Origin: Anaeromyces robustus
Lineage: Eukaryota > Neocallimastigomycota > Neocallimastigomycetes > Neocallimastigales > Neocallimastigaceae
Assembly: GCA_002104895.1 (NCBI GenBank)
Contig: MCFG01000446.1
Location: 22,501-40,000 of the forward strand
DNA length: 17,500 nucleotides
Direction of reading: 5' to 3'
Position numbers and translations under genes: made by a program. The notes under the pieces are model-generated. The model made no database searches and had not been told where the DNA came from. It worked only from the letters and a program-made list of their open reading frames with translations. Positions within the stretch are counted from its first letter, which is position 1; each line of letters opens with the position of its first letter. Shown piece by piece: positions 1 through 16,388 of this stretch.

Positions 1-583
1 TCTTATTAATCAAGAAATTTTAAAGGAAGTTGTTAAAGCTACTTATAGTGGTTTTAATGCATCATATATTGTTGTAGGTTTTATTTAATTTTTATTATTA
101 TATGTAAAAATATTGAATAACTACATAATAATATTTTTTATATATAAAAAAATCTTGAATAACTATATATAATAATATTTTTTATCACTGTATTGTTAAA
201 TTATTTAATTATAATATTATTTTATTTATTTATAAATAATATAGTTAGGAGAAAAAGCTTATCCTGTATTACATGGAACATATAAAGTTCTAATTAACAT
301 TCATAAAGATGAAAAAGTATTCATGAGAGAGAAAAAAGAATCTAAATCAAAAAAGACAACTAAAAAAACAGGAATAAATGATCCAAATAATGATGTAAAT
401 ATAATTATATATATTATATTTTTAATACTTTTATAATAATAATAATATATATAAATAATAAATAAATAAATAAATAAATAAATATAAATGAGTTCTAATA
501 TTTTTTCTATGTTTTCTTATATCAATTTTAAATTCATTTTATAGTTTACTAGAAGAGCTATGAAAAAAATCAAAAAAAAATAA
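1..583 (+). CDS. 3' end of an unrecognised gene, three exons, lysine-rich C-terminus (5' truncated)
   Basis: The 5' part lies outside the window. Exons that can be read are about 1-73, 245-394 and 545-583, ending in TAA at 581-583. The frame stays open across both introns (donor GTAGGT at 74, acceptor ATAG ending 244; donor GTAAAT at 395, acceptor ATAG ending 544). The visible piece is about 87 residues. It has a moderately hydrophobic part (ASYIV, then GEKAYPVLHGTYKVLINI) followed by a strongly basic tail of K/R clusters ending in KKIKKK, which could be a nuclear/nucleolar signal or a nucleic-acid contact, though that is inference. I do not recognise the family. The first intron is ambiguous: donor 78 with acceptor 248 is also in frame and swaps one residue (V-L-G versus V-V-G). 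Coding identity rests on frame continuity and higher GC than the flanks. Confidence 0.6.
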
Positions 584-660
584 AATAATCATATTTATTT
601 ATCAGTACATTTATTCTTTTACTGTATTAATTTATTTATTATAATTTCAAAAATATCATA

Positions 661-903
661 TCTTATAGATTATAAATTTTATTTGTAAAATAATAATATT
701 ATTTATTGTATTTTAATCTCTAATTTAAATATATCCATAATATCTTATAGATTATAAATTTTATTTGTAAAATAAATATATTACTTACTGTATTTTAATC
801 TCTAATTTAAATATATCCATAATATCTTATAGATTATATATTTTATTTGTAAAATAAATATATTATTGTATTTTAATCTCTTAATTTAAAAATATCCATA
901 ATT
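661..903. repeat. 82-bp tandem repeat, three copies
   Basis: Three head-to-tail copies begin at 661, 743 and 825, each starting TCTTATAGATTATA. The period is 82 bp, and the third copy is slightly shortened by small deletions and ends near 903. Shared blocks include TTTTATTTGTAAAATAA, TGTATTTTAATCTC and AATTTAAATATATCCATAAT. The copies differ by only a few bases, so the duplication is fairly recent. The array starts about 80 bp after the stop codon of the upstream gene, so it may lie in its 3' UTR or just beyond. No ORF or RNA fold is evident. Confidence 0.85.
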
Positions 904-1399
904 TATAATATAAAACAATAAATAGTATAGAAATTTTTTCATCATTAATATATATCATTGTTGTATATTAATATAAAAATAACTTTTTGGTTAATAAAAT
1001 AAATATTTATCATCTACCATATAAATTAAATATTATAGTTATTAAAATATAATAAATAATAATTATAATAATAAAATAATAAAATATTAAAAAGAAAAAC
1101 TTTTATTAAAAATTTAAATAATTCTTATAATTTTTAATCCCAAATATTTATTATGATAATTAAAATATGAATGATTTTGAAATTTTGTGTTATCCAATAA
1201 AATTTAAATATTTTTTTTGAATAAAAAAAAAAGAAAATTTGATTTTTTAAAATTTTACTTTCTCTCTTTTTATTAAATATATATTATACATTTTATTCAT
1301 ATTTTAAATTCTATTAAATTTCAAATTTTAAATTTTTATCTTATATAATTTTTTTAAAATAAAATAATAATTAAATATTTTAAAAATAAATACAACAGC

Positions 1400-1430
<31 letters not shown>

Positions 1431-1572
1431 CACATTATTAGACATAAAATTCAGTTATTAATTGAAATAGCCATTAATTTCTTTTCCATCAAATATTTTA
1501 ATAAATAGCAATATTATTATATTTTTTCTTGCCAAATACTTTACTAGTATATAATACGAAAAATAAAGAAAA
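904..1572. promoter_or_regulatory. AT-rich upstream region of the nucleoporin gene
   Basis: No coding potential is visible on either strand. The stretch contains a pure A28 run (1401-1428), which could act as a nucleosome-excluding poly(dA:dT) element. A slightly less AT-biased 140 bp follows before the start codon. The start at 1573 has AAAGAAAA immediately upstream, so A at -3, a favourable context. I cannot define a TATA box against this background. Confidence 0.4.
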
Positions 1573-4500
1573 ATGGCAGAAGAATTTACATATGAGAACT
1601 TAGAAGCTGATGTAATTACTTTTTAGTTAAAATGAAAACATAAAATTTTTATATATTAACTTTTTTTTTTTATTTATTTATACATATATTATTACTCTAA
1701 TATAAATAATTATGAATTAATTTCATAAATTATTAGTTTCTTCAACTTACACAAATTACACCAAATACAACCCTTACAGTTTCAGAACCTTTTGATGAAG
1801 ATTTAAATCCATATATATCTTTATTAGCTATATCAAATAAATATGGATATTTAATTCTAGGTAGTTCAGAAGGTTTTATGTATATACCTATTAAGGATTG
1901 TATAAATCAATTAACATCAGAAGAAGCTAAAAAGCAAGACGTAAAATCTGTAGAACTTCAAAATCAAATAGTAATTAAAATTGATGAAGCAAAAGTTCAA
2001 CAAATTGCTTTATCAGAGGATCAACTTACTATTTTTGTTGCTTTAAGTAACAACAAAATTTTGTTATATAACATTAGTCAACTTATAAAAGAAGTAATAA
2101 AAAAAAGAAATTAATTTGATATATTAATCATTATAGATTATATATATTAATATATATTTTGTATTTTTTATTGTATATACATATTTATTATTTTTTTTTT
2201 ATTATTATTATTAAATAATCTATAATTATAAATAAATAAATAAATAAATAAATAATTATTGGAAATTATAAATTTAAAAAGAAACAAAATACACAATTTT
2301 TCAAAAATTATAATTTTAATAAAACAATTAAATCAATTCAATTAAATCCAAAAAAGAATGATGTATTTGCAATTTTATTGGATAATGAAGTAAGAATTGA
2401 AAATTTCGACGACAATTCAACCAATATCTTATCCACTGATTCTACTTCAAGTAAATAATCATTAATATTGAAAATTAAAATATATATAGAATGATAATAA
2501 TAAAAAGAGATAAGTATATATTTACATAACTTTTCTTTTTTAATTTTAAACTTAAAAATAGTCGTATGGAGCCTCGATGGTGAATATATATTTTCAGGAA
2601 ATTCTCAAGGCGAAATTGAAAAATTATCTATGACAAAAGAAAAAACACAAATTATTTCGTTACCAAATTCATTAACAAAATCTAAAGGTAATTTTCAAAT
2701 CATATATTTAAATTTATAATCTTTTTTAAAAATACAATAATCCAATTATTTCATTAATATTAATAAAAAATTATAAAATCAATTATATTGAATAGTTATT
2801 TCAATTGCTTGTCAATCTGATGATATAATTAGTGCTATATACTTAAATGAAGAAGAAGAAATAAATACATGCATATTTACCGGAGTAAAGGTATATTTTA
2901 TATATATTATATTCTTTATTTCTGTTTTTATTTTTTATTTTATTTTTATTTATCATCAATATTTATATATTTGTTTATGAAATTTGTATATACAAATTTC
3001 ATAAACAGCAATAATGAAAATTGTATAATAGTAAAAAAAAAAAAAAAAAAGAAATAATAATAAAAATTTTATTAATATTATTAATTAGGATAACAATATT
3101 AAAATTATAAAATGTGAAGATCCATGTTATGGTACTTTTGATAAAGAACAATATTTTAATGTTAGAAATCTTTCTCAAATGTAATTATTTTATTATAATA
3201 TATATCTTATTAATATTAGTTTTATTTTATTTTATTTTATTTTATTTTATTTTATTTTATTTTATTTTATTTTATTTTATTTTATTTTATTTTATTTTAT
3301 TTTATTTTATTTTATTTTATTTTATTTTATTTTATTTTATTTTATTTTATTTTATTTTATTTTATTTTATTTTATTTTATTTTATTTTATTTTATTTTAT
3401 TTTATTTTATTTTATTTTATTTTATTTTATTTTATTTTATTTTATTTTATTTTATTTTATTTTATTTTATTTTATTTTATTTTATTTTATTTTATTTTAT
3501 TTTATTTTATTTTATTTTATTTTATTTTATTTTATTTTATATATTTATAAATATTATTAATGTTTTAAATTAATAAAAAAAATTTTTAAAAATTGTTTAA
3601 ATTATAAATAAAGATCAAAAGTGCATCCAAATATACTATGTTTTGGATGTACAACAAGTCCAGACCTTGGTGTCATTGGTGAAAATAAAAATGAATGGAC
3701 AAATTGGACTTTACCAGATAAATATCAAGTTAGTGTTCCATTAAGTCCTGATGATGATGATTGTTATCCATATGGTATGGCTATTGATTATACGTCCGAT
3801 ATTAAATTACCAGGAGCTACACCTGATGAACCCGCAAAAGAACCTGTTCCAATTTTATGGATTTTAGATAGTTATGGTAGATTAAATGGTTATCATTGTG
3901 TTATTTCAGATGATGGATCTGGAAAATCTTTATTAATGACAATCCCAATTAATGTTCCAGAATTTAAACCTACTACTGCAAAAATTTCAGCTAATGTTAC
4001 TGAAGGTAATACTTTTAATATATATTATTATAACTATTTAATAAAATAAATAATATAATAATGAAAGAAATTAAATAATCTTTAATATCTTTTAATTTCT
4101 TTTTTTTTTTTTTATTTTTTATTTTATTATATTAAATCTTATTATTATATACCACAATTATCTCACTCAATATTTTTTATATTATTATATTATATTATAT
4201 TATATTATATTATATTATATTATATTATATTATATTAAATTTTATATCATAATACTTTGTTTTTTTAGATAAAACTGCTGAAATTAAAAAACCTAATCCT
4301 TTTAGTTTTGGTAATTCAAATACTAATAATAAATTTCCTTCAACAGGTTTTGGTTTTGGTAATACAAATACTGATAATAAACTTCCTTCAACAGGTTTTA
4401 GTTTTGGTAATACAAATGCAGATAATAAACAAGTAAAAACTGAAAAACAATCAACTTCCTCTCCTTTCAGTTTTATTACACCAAAAAATGAAGAAAAATC

Positions 4501-7500
4501 AACTTCCTCACCTTTCAGTTTTGCTACACCAAAAAATGAAGAAAAATCAACTTCCTCACCTTTCAGTTTTACTACACCAAAAAATGAAGAAAAAACAGCA
4601 CCCTCTGAAGAAGAGCCAAAGGTTGATAAAAAATCAGCTGCTTCACCATTTACGTTTAACAGTACAGATATTGGAGAAAAACCAGCTACTTCTCTTTTCA
4701 CTTTCAATAATCCAAAAGTTGGAGAAAACTCAACTTCTTCACCTACCTTCTCTTTTACAAAGAAGGACGAAAAACCAACTAATTCTCTTTTTAATTTTAA
4801 TATATCAAAGGCAGAAGAAAAACCAAATACTCAAACAACAGTAAAACCTGAAGAAAAATCATCTTCTTCATTTAATTTTTTAACTCCAAAATCTGACGGA
4901 AAAGCACAAACAGGATTCAATTTTAATACTCAAAAAAACGAAACAAAATCTTCACCATTTAGTTTAATGAATTCTTCAATTAATACTACAACAACTAAAA
5001 CAAATGAATCAAATAATGAAATATTTGGTAAACCATTCCAAATGCCACAAAAACAAATATCATTTACATTTAATAAGTCTAATGAAACACCAAAAATAGA
5101 CAATTCAGTTACAAAACCTAAACAACCATTGGGCAATTTTTCTCTCACTAAAAGTACTCCAACTCCAGAAAAGAAAGCTGAAATATTGACAATACCAAAA
5201 TCTGAAACTAAAAAGGTTACCTCAGTTCAAAAACAAGGTATTTATTTAATAATAATTTTAATAATAAAAACTATTTACATTATATTATATTATATTATAT
5301 ATATTATTACATTATATTATATTATATTATATTATATTATATTATATTATATTATATTATATTATATTATATTATATTATATTATATTATATTATATTAT
5401 ATTATATTATATTATATTATATTATATTATATTATATTATTATTATTATATTATATCATTTATTTAATCAATTAATTTATTTATTTTATTTTTATTATGT
5501 TTAATATTCTTAATATACTTAATAATATTTTAATTTACTTAAAATAATAATTATATACATAATAGAACCAAATAAAGCTGAAATTAAAGTTAAACCACCA
5601 TCCTCATCTAATTACAATCATAGATTTATTGAATCATTTAATAATAATTATATATTATTTACTAAAGAAATTGATGACTTTAAAAATAAAATTAATTCAA
5701 CCATGAATAATATTAATAATATTGAAATTAAAACTTGTCCTGAATTAGCTGGAACTGAATTAGCTGAATGCAGTTTAAATAATAGTGACATTATTAGTAA
5801 TGAAATTAAAGAACTTCAAGATAAAGTTGATGATCTCAATAAGCAAACTATTTCAGTTAATGAATATAGACTTAATATTCTCACTGAATTAGTTAAAGTC
5901 GAAGCTAAAAAAAATGAGATCTTTAAATTATTAAATTCAATTAAAAATAATTCTTATAAGAAAATTAATATGGAATTAGGACTTGGACCAGAAATTGAAG
6001 AAGCACAAAATAATATTAGATCAAAAATATTTAAAATTGAAAATGATATTAAAGATATATCAGAAATTATTATTAATATAAGAAAAAAAATGAATAAAAA
6101 GGCGGACTTAATAATGGAAGTTCCAGATTTAGATAAAATTTATAGAAGTATTTTATATATTACACAACATACCATAAAAATTTCAAATAGTTTAAGAAAT
6201 TATGATATGGAAATTAGAAAATTACAAAATGAATCACTTCTTAAAGAAAAATCATTTTTATTAAATACTTCAAAACAACCTTCTACTAATGTTAACGATT
6301 CTTTAAAACCTACTCTCTATGATAATATATTAAAAAATATCAATAAAGATGAAACTAAAGATACTGAAAGAGAAAAAATAACATCACAAAAAATTCAATT
6401 TAAGAAATTACTTAGATTAGCATTAACATCTGGAAGAACTACACTCTTCAATGACAATGTTAAAAGTGTTGAATCTATTTCTATTGTAAGGCAAGATGAT
6501 GATACGGAACCAGAAGAAGATGATGATGTAAATGATGAAGACTATGTAGAAAATGAGGTTTTATCTCAAGATGATGATGATAATAATGAATATGATAGTA
6601 ATGATGATGAATATTATGAATATCTTGAAGACGATGAAGAATATAATGAAGATGAAGATGGTGATATTATTGATGGTGAAAATGATGATGATGATGATGA
6701 TGATGATGAACCAGCTAAGCCATCCACGTTGTCTTTATTTAGTAAAAAAGCTCCAATAAATCCTAATTTTAATTTACAATTAAAAGATAAAAAATTTAAT
6801 ATTAACCCATTTGGTGCTACTACCACACAAAGTAAATTCAAAGCAGCAGAAACTAAAGGATTTGATTATGCTGCTTCCGGTTTCCAAAAACAAATCGATC
6901 CAGAAGGTACTTGGACATGTAATGTTTGTATGGTGAAAAATAAGCCAGATGTTAATCAGTGTATTGCATGTGAAAATGAAAAGCCAGGTTCTAAAAAATC
7001 AGAAGATATTTCAGAAAAACCCGCTGTTACATTTGGTGGTCCAAATAAGTTTGGTATATCATTTGGAGCCAATTCATCCACCTCTTCACCATTTGATCCT
7101 TCAAAATTCCCATCATTTACAGCAGCTACAGCAACAAAATCAGAAGATAAAAAACCAGAAGCTCCTAAAACCTCAACAACCTCAACAACATCTACTACTA
7201 CTACTCCAGCAATAAATGGTTTTGATTATGCAGCTGCTGGTTTAAAAAAGCAAGCTGATCCAGAAGGTACTTGGACATGTAATGTTTGTATGGTAAAAAA
7301 TAAGCCAGATGTTAATCAGTGTATTGCATGTGAAAATGAAAAGCCAGGTTCTAAAAAATTAGAAGATATTTCAAAAAAACCCGCTGTTACATTTGGTGGT
7401 CCAAATAAGTTTGGTATATCATTTGGAGCCAATTCATCCACCTCTTCACCATTTGATCCTTCAAAATTCCCATCATTTACAGCAGCTACAGCAACAAAAT

Positions 7501-9798
7501 CAGAAGATAAAAAACCAGAAGCTCCTAAAACCTCAACAACCTCAACAACATCTACTACTACTACTCCAGCAATAAATGGTTTTGATTATGCAGCTGCTGG
7601 TTTAAAAAAGCAAGCTGATCCAGAAGGTACTTGGACATGTAATGCTTGTATGGTAAAAAATAAGCCAGATGCTACTCAGTGTATTGCATGTGAAAATGAA
7701 AAGCCAGGTTCTAAAAAATCAGAAGATATTTCAGAAAAACCCGCTGTTACATTTGGTGGTCCAAATAAGTTTGGTATATCATTTGGAGCCAATTCATCCA
7801 CCTCTTCACCATTTGATCCTTCAAAATTCCCATCATTTACAGCAGCTACGGCAACAAAATCAGAAGATAAAAAGCCAGAAGCTCCTAAAACCTCAACAAC
7901 CTCAACAACATCTACTACTACTACTCCAGCAACAAATGGTTTTGATTATGCAGCTGCTGGTTTAAAAAAGCAAGCTGATCCAGAAGGTACTTGGACATGT
8001 AATGTTTGTATGGTAAAAAATAAGCCAGATGCTACTCAGTGTATTGCATGTGAAAATGAAAAGCCAGGTTCTAAAAAATCAGAAGATATTTCAAAAAAAC
8101 CCGTTGTTACCTTTGGTAGTACTACTTTTAATGTAACCTTTGGAAATATACCATCTACAACAACACCAACAACAACATTAGAAAAGAAAAAACCTGAAGA
8201 AAAAGAACAAGAAATAGAAGAAAAAAAAGATGAAAAAATAGATGGAAAAATAGAAGAAAAAGTAGAAGAAAAAGAAGAAGAAAAAATAGAAAAAGAAAAA
8301 GAAGAGGAAAAGAAAACATCAACATCAACACCAAAGCAAATTATTGGATTTTCATTTACACCTTCTTTAAATAATAATAATGATAAAAATAATATTGATT
8401 CGAATTCACTGGAAAAAAAATCAATACCAGAACCACCAAAATCAGTTGGATTTTCACTTCCTTCTTCATTCTCAAATAATAATAATAATGATAAAGATGA
8501 TTCTGATTCTGATTCACTAGAAAAATCAGAGAGTATGGATGATAAAGATGATAATGAGGACGTTGATGATTTAGATATAGATACCGCAACTGAAAAATTT
8601 TTAGATGAAAGTAGTTTTGGTTTAGGTTCAACGGCAAAAAATGAAACTCATAATGTTTTTGGTATATCTACAAGTAAACCAAATACGTCATCATCATTAA
8701 CAACAACGTCAGCAACAACGTCAACAACTTTTGGTGCATTTGGAGGAGGTAATACAACTAATGTTTCATTTGGTCAACCATCTTTTGGTCAAACAACTTT
8801 TGGTAAACCACTTGGTTTTGGTCAATCAACTTTTGGTAAACCACTTGGTTTTGGTCAATCAACTTTTGGACAAAATGCAACACCTGTATCAACAACAACA
8901 AATCAACAAGGTAATTCAGTATTAAATTCAGGATTTGGTAATGCCTTTTCAAATCAACCAAAATCATCATCTGATACACCAGTATTTGGTGCAAAAACTT
9001 CAATTGGTTTCGGTGCAACATCAATGATGGGAGGCATGGGTTCTGCTTTTGGTTCAACATCAACTTTAAATAATAATTCACCATTTGGTACCGCATCAAC
9101 ATCAGCATTTAATACAGGAGGAGGATTTGGAGCATTTGCAAAGTAATAATATAAATATATATATTTCTATATTATAGTTATATATACATATAATTACCAT
9201 ATTATTAATTTTTTTTTTTTTTCTTTTTCAATTTATTTATTTACCATTTGTTTATTATTTATTTATTTATTTATTAATTTATTAATTTATTATATATTAA
9301 ATATAGTAATAATAATCAGTCATCATTTTCATCATTTGCTAGTGCCGCAGCCAATGCAAATAATAATAATAACGGAGGAAGTATTTTTGGTAATGGGGGT
9401 TCTTTTAATACCGATAATAAGTAAATATCATAATTATACATAATAAATATATATATTATTAAATTAATATTAAAATATTCAAATAATAAAAATAAAAAAT
9501 AAATTAAAATGCAATATAAGAAATAAATTACCATTTAAAAAATAAATTTTTAACTTTTAATATATATATATTTTTATATAAATTTAATAATAAATAAAAA
9601 ATAAATAGTACATTTGGATATGGTAATTCAACAAAGTGAGTATTTTTTCACCCTTTTATTGATAGTTTTATATAAAATAATAAATTAAAATATTTGCATT
9701 AAGTACTAATTTTTTTTATAACATCTTTTTTTTTTTCATTATTATTATATAATAAACCTATAAAAAAAATAAATAGAAAATTCACTGAATATAGATAA
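1573..9798 (+). CDS. FG-nucleoporin of Nup214/Nup159 type with four RanBP2-type zinc fingers (12 exons)
   Basis: Exons: 1573-1611, 1737-2093, 2282-2450, 2562-2687, 2796-2890, 3089-3180, 3614-4005, 4269-5237, 5566-9142, 9307-9420, 9609-9635, 9777-9798. All junction phases agree, giving 1992 aa. Residues 1-423 resemble the Nup214/Nup159 beta-propeller: SLLAISNKYG near the start, EDPCYG in exon 6, and in exon 7 a W-x2-W, P-x-G-x-x-x-DYT, PVLWxLxxxG series as in animal Nup214. In the family this propeller docks the Dbp5/DDX19 helicase at the cytoplasmic face of the pore. Then come an FxF-type FG block (424-746), a helical, probably coiled-coil block (about 747-990), an acidic block (about 1055-1128), four fingers with W at 1196, 1316, 1436 and 1556, an E/K-rich stretch (about 1622-1665) and a terminal FG tail. 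Donors are mostly GTAAtn or GTATnT; GTGAGT at 9636 is the least typical. If intron 9 is retained, the protein ends at TAA 9144-9146. Family assignment is firm; the last two tiny exons are less certain. Confidence 0.9.
2972..3007. repeat. Perfect 36-bp palindrome inside nucleoporin intron 5
   Basis: The left arm TGTTTATGAAATTTGTAT is the exact reverse complement of the right arm ATACAAATTTCATAAACA, with no spacer. It lies in the middle of the 2891-3088 intron. In RNA it would fold into an 18-bp hairpin, less the bases needed for a loop. It contains several G/C pairs, so it is not just alternating AT. Confidence 0.9.
3220..3540. repeat. (TTTTA)n microsatellite, about 64 perfect units, in nucleoporin intron 6
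   Basis: An uninterrupted pentanucleotide tract fills most of the 3181-3613 intron, the longest intron of this gene. A period-5 tract without stop codons reads open in every + frame, which creates a long false ORF of F/I/L/Y residues. It has no coding meaning. Confidence 0.97.
4183..4236. repeat. (ATTAT)n microsatellite in nucleoporin intron 7
   Basis: About eleven units of an ATTAT/TATAT pentanucleotide lie in the 4006-4268 intron, ending about 30 bp before the acceptor TTTTTTAG. Confidence 0.9.
4298..4594 (+). repeat. 48-bp (16-residue) repeats coding the first FG block
   Basis: Two successive families share the same 48-bp period within exon 8. Copies at about 4298-4432 code F-S/G-F-G-N units (for example FGFGNTNTDNK). 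Copies starting at 4451, 4499 and 4547 code TSSPFSFxTPKNEEKS. The motif class is FxF/FSF rather than GLFG. Degenerate units continue to about 5170 (SPFSL, FNFNT and similar). FG repeats of this kind bind transport receptors within the pore. Confidence 0.85.
5276..5450. repeat. (ATTAT)n microsatellite in nucleoporin intron 8
   Basis: The tract is perfect from 5311 to 5440 (26 units) with frayed edges on both sides. It occupies the centre of the 5238-5565 intron. The unit is the same as in intron 7. Confidence 0.95.
6862..8103 (+). repeat. 360-bp tandem repeats coding RanBP2-type zinc finger plus FG module
   Basis: Four fingers occur at exact 360-bp spacing (TGG codons at 6912, 7272, 7632, 7992). 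Three full units and a final finger-only unit are present. Each 120-residue unit has a GFDYAA lead, a finger with W-x-C-x2-C-x3-N-x6-C-x2-C (WTCNVCMVKN, then QCIACENEKPG), an FGG...FG...FG cluster and a Thr/Ser linker. The finger fits the RanBP2 zinc-finger consensus exactly. The MVKN sequence after the second cysteine resembles the LVxN of Ran-binding fingers in Nup153 and Nup358 more than the arginine-bearing RNA-binding subclass. Copies are nearly identical even at silent sites, with scattered changes (PDVNQ/PDATQ, SEDISEK/LEDISKK), which suggests recent unequal exchange or conversion. Confidence 0.95.
8796..8873 (+). repeat. 33-bp repeats coding TFGKPLGFGQS in the second FG block
   Basis: Two exact 33-bp copies, followed by a partial third (TFGQ), code an 11-residue FG unit. 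They lie within a region from about 8340 to 9800 that carries many SFG, TFG and GFG motifs. This forms the C-terminal FG tail of the nucleoporin. Confidence 0.9.
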
Positions 9799-10776
9799 TG
9801 AATGATGACTAGATAAACTCTTTTTTTACACATATTATAATTATAATTTATTTTTATTTATTTATTTTTATATATATTTATTTTTTATTTTTTTTTATTT
9901 TTAAATGAAAACGATAACATTAAAAAAAGAGAGAAAGAAAAGAGAGAAAGAAAATAAAAAGAGAGAAAATAAAGCTAAGAATTTATAATATATTAAAAAA
10001 TATAAAATATAAAATATATAGAAATAATAATAAAAATAATTAAACTTGGAATTAAATTAATAATATTATACAAAGATAATAATTATAATTTTTTTTTTTA
10101 ATCTCATAGCAATGAAATTATAATAGTAAAAAAAAATTATATTAAAAAAGTGTATATTTAAAAAATATATATATATATATAAAGTAACTATAATAATAAA
10201 CCATTAAATCAATAAATATTATATATAATAATATCATATTAGCATTATATAATAAATGATTTTATTTTTATTATTATTATATTTTTATAATTAATACTTC
10301 ATTTCTTTGATTTTATGACATTCTATTTCTAATTATAATATATATTCTATATTATAATTAAATAATAATAAAAAAGAATAGAAACAAAATATATATATAA
10401 TAAAATAAATATTTATTTTTTTTTATTCTTTTTTTTTCATTTATTTATTAAATACTTAAGTTTTTTTATTTTATTTTTATTTTATTTTTATTTTTATTTT
10501 TATTTTTTTTTTTTTATTTTTAATTATGATATTAATTTATTTATTTATTAATTTATTTATTAATTTATTTATTTATTTATTTATTTATTTATATATTTAT
10601 TAATTTTTTATTTAATTTATATTTTATTTTATTCTATTTTATTTTAATTTACAATATCATATATTATATTATATTATATTATATTATATTATATATGTTA
10701 TTAACACTATATTGTTAAAATTATATTATTATTTTATTTAATATTATTATTTTTAAGATTTGTTTGTAATATAATT
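9799..10776. other. Intergenic region between convergent genes
   Basis: No coding sequence is visible on either strand. It holds the 3' ends of both the + strand nucleoporin and the - strand TBC gene. Contents include a purine-rich run of GAGA/AAAG character (about 9905-9975), TTTTA/TTTAT tracts (about 10455-10510), a (TTTA)n tract (about 10536-10592) and a short (ATATT)n tract (about 10661-10695). AATAAA-like hexamers are too common here to assign polyadenylation sites. Confidence 0.6.

Positions 10777-16388
<5,612 letters not shown>

Noticed and set aside
3114-3560. A long + strand open frame of repeating F-I-L-Y residues
   Set aside because: It is the stop-free translation of the (TTTTA)n tract inside a well-bounded intron, and only its first bases overlap a real exon, in another frame.
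4225-4844. Open frames on the - strand and in another + frame over the first FG block
   Set aside because: They are shadows created by the 48-bp coding repeat. The frame of exon 8 joins both neighbouring exons in phase and gives FG motifs.
6553-6841. Poly-Met and poly-Ser frames over the acidic block
   Set aside because: These are out-of-frame readings of GAT repeats that code Asp in the nucleoporin frame.
8356-9108. Long - strand open frames opposite the second FG block
   Set aside because: They consist of low-complexity N/Q/L/Y-rich residues complementary to FG and Asn codons, with no domain and no splice context.
9144-9146. TAA as the true end of the nucleoporin
   Set aside because: It is possible in an intron-retained form, but a GTAATA donor overlaps it, and 9307-9420 continues in phase with further FG-type sequence, so the spliced reading is preferred.
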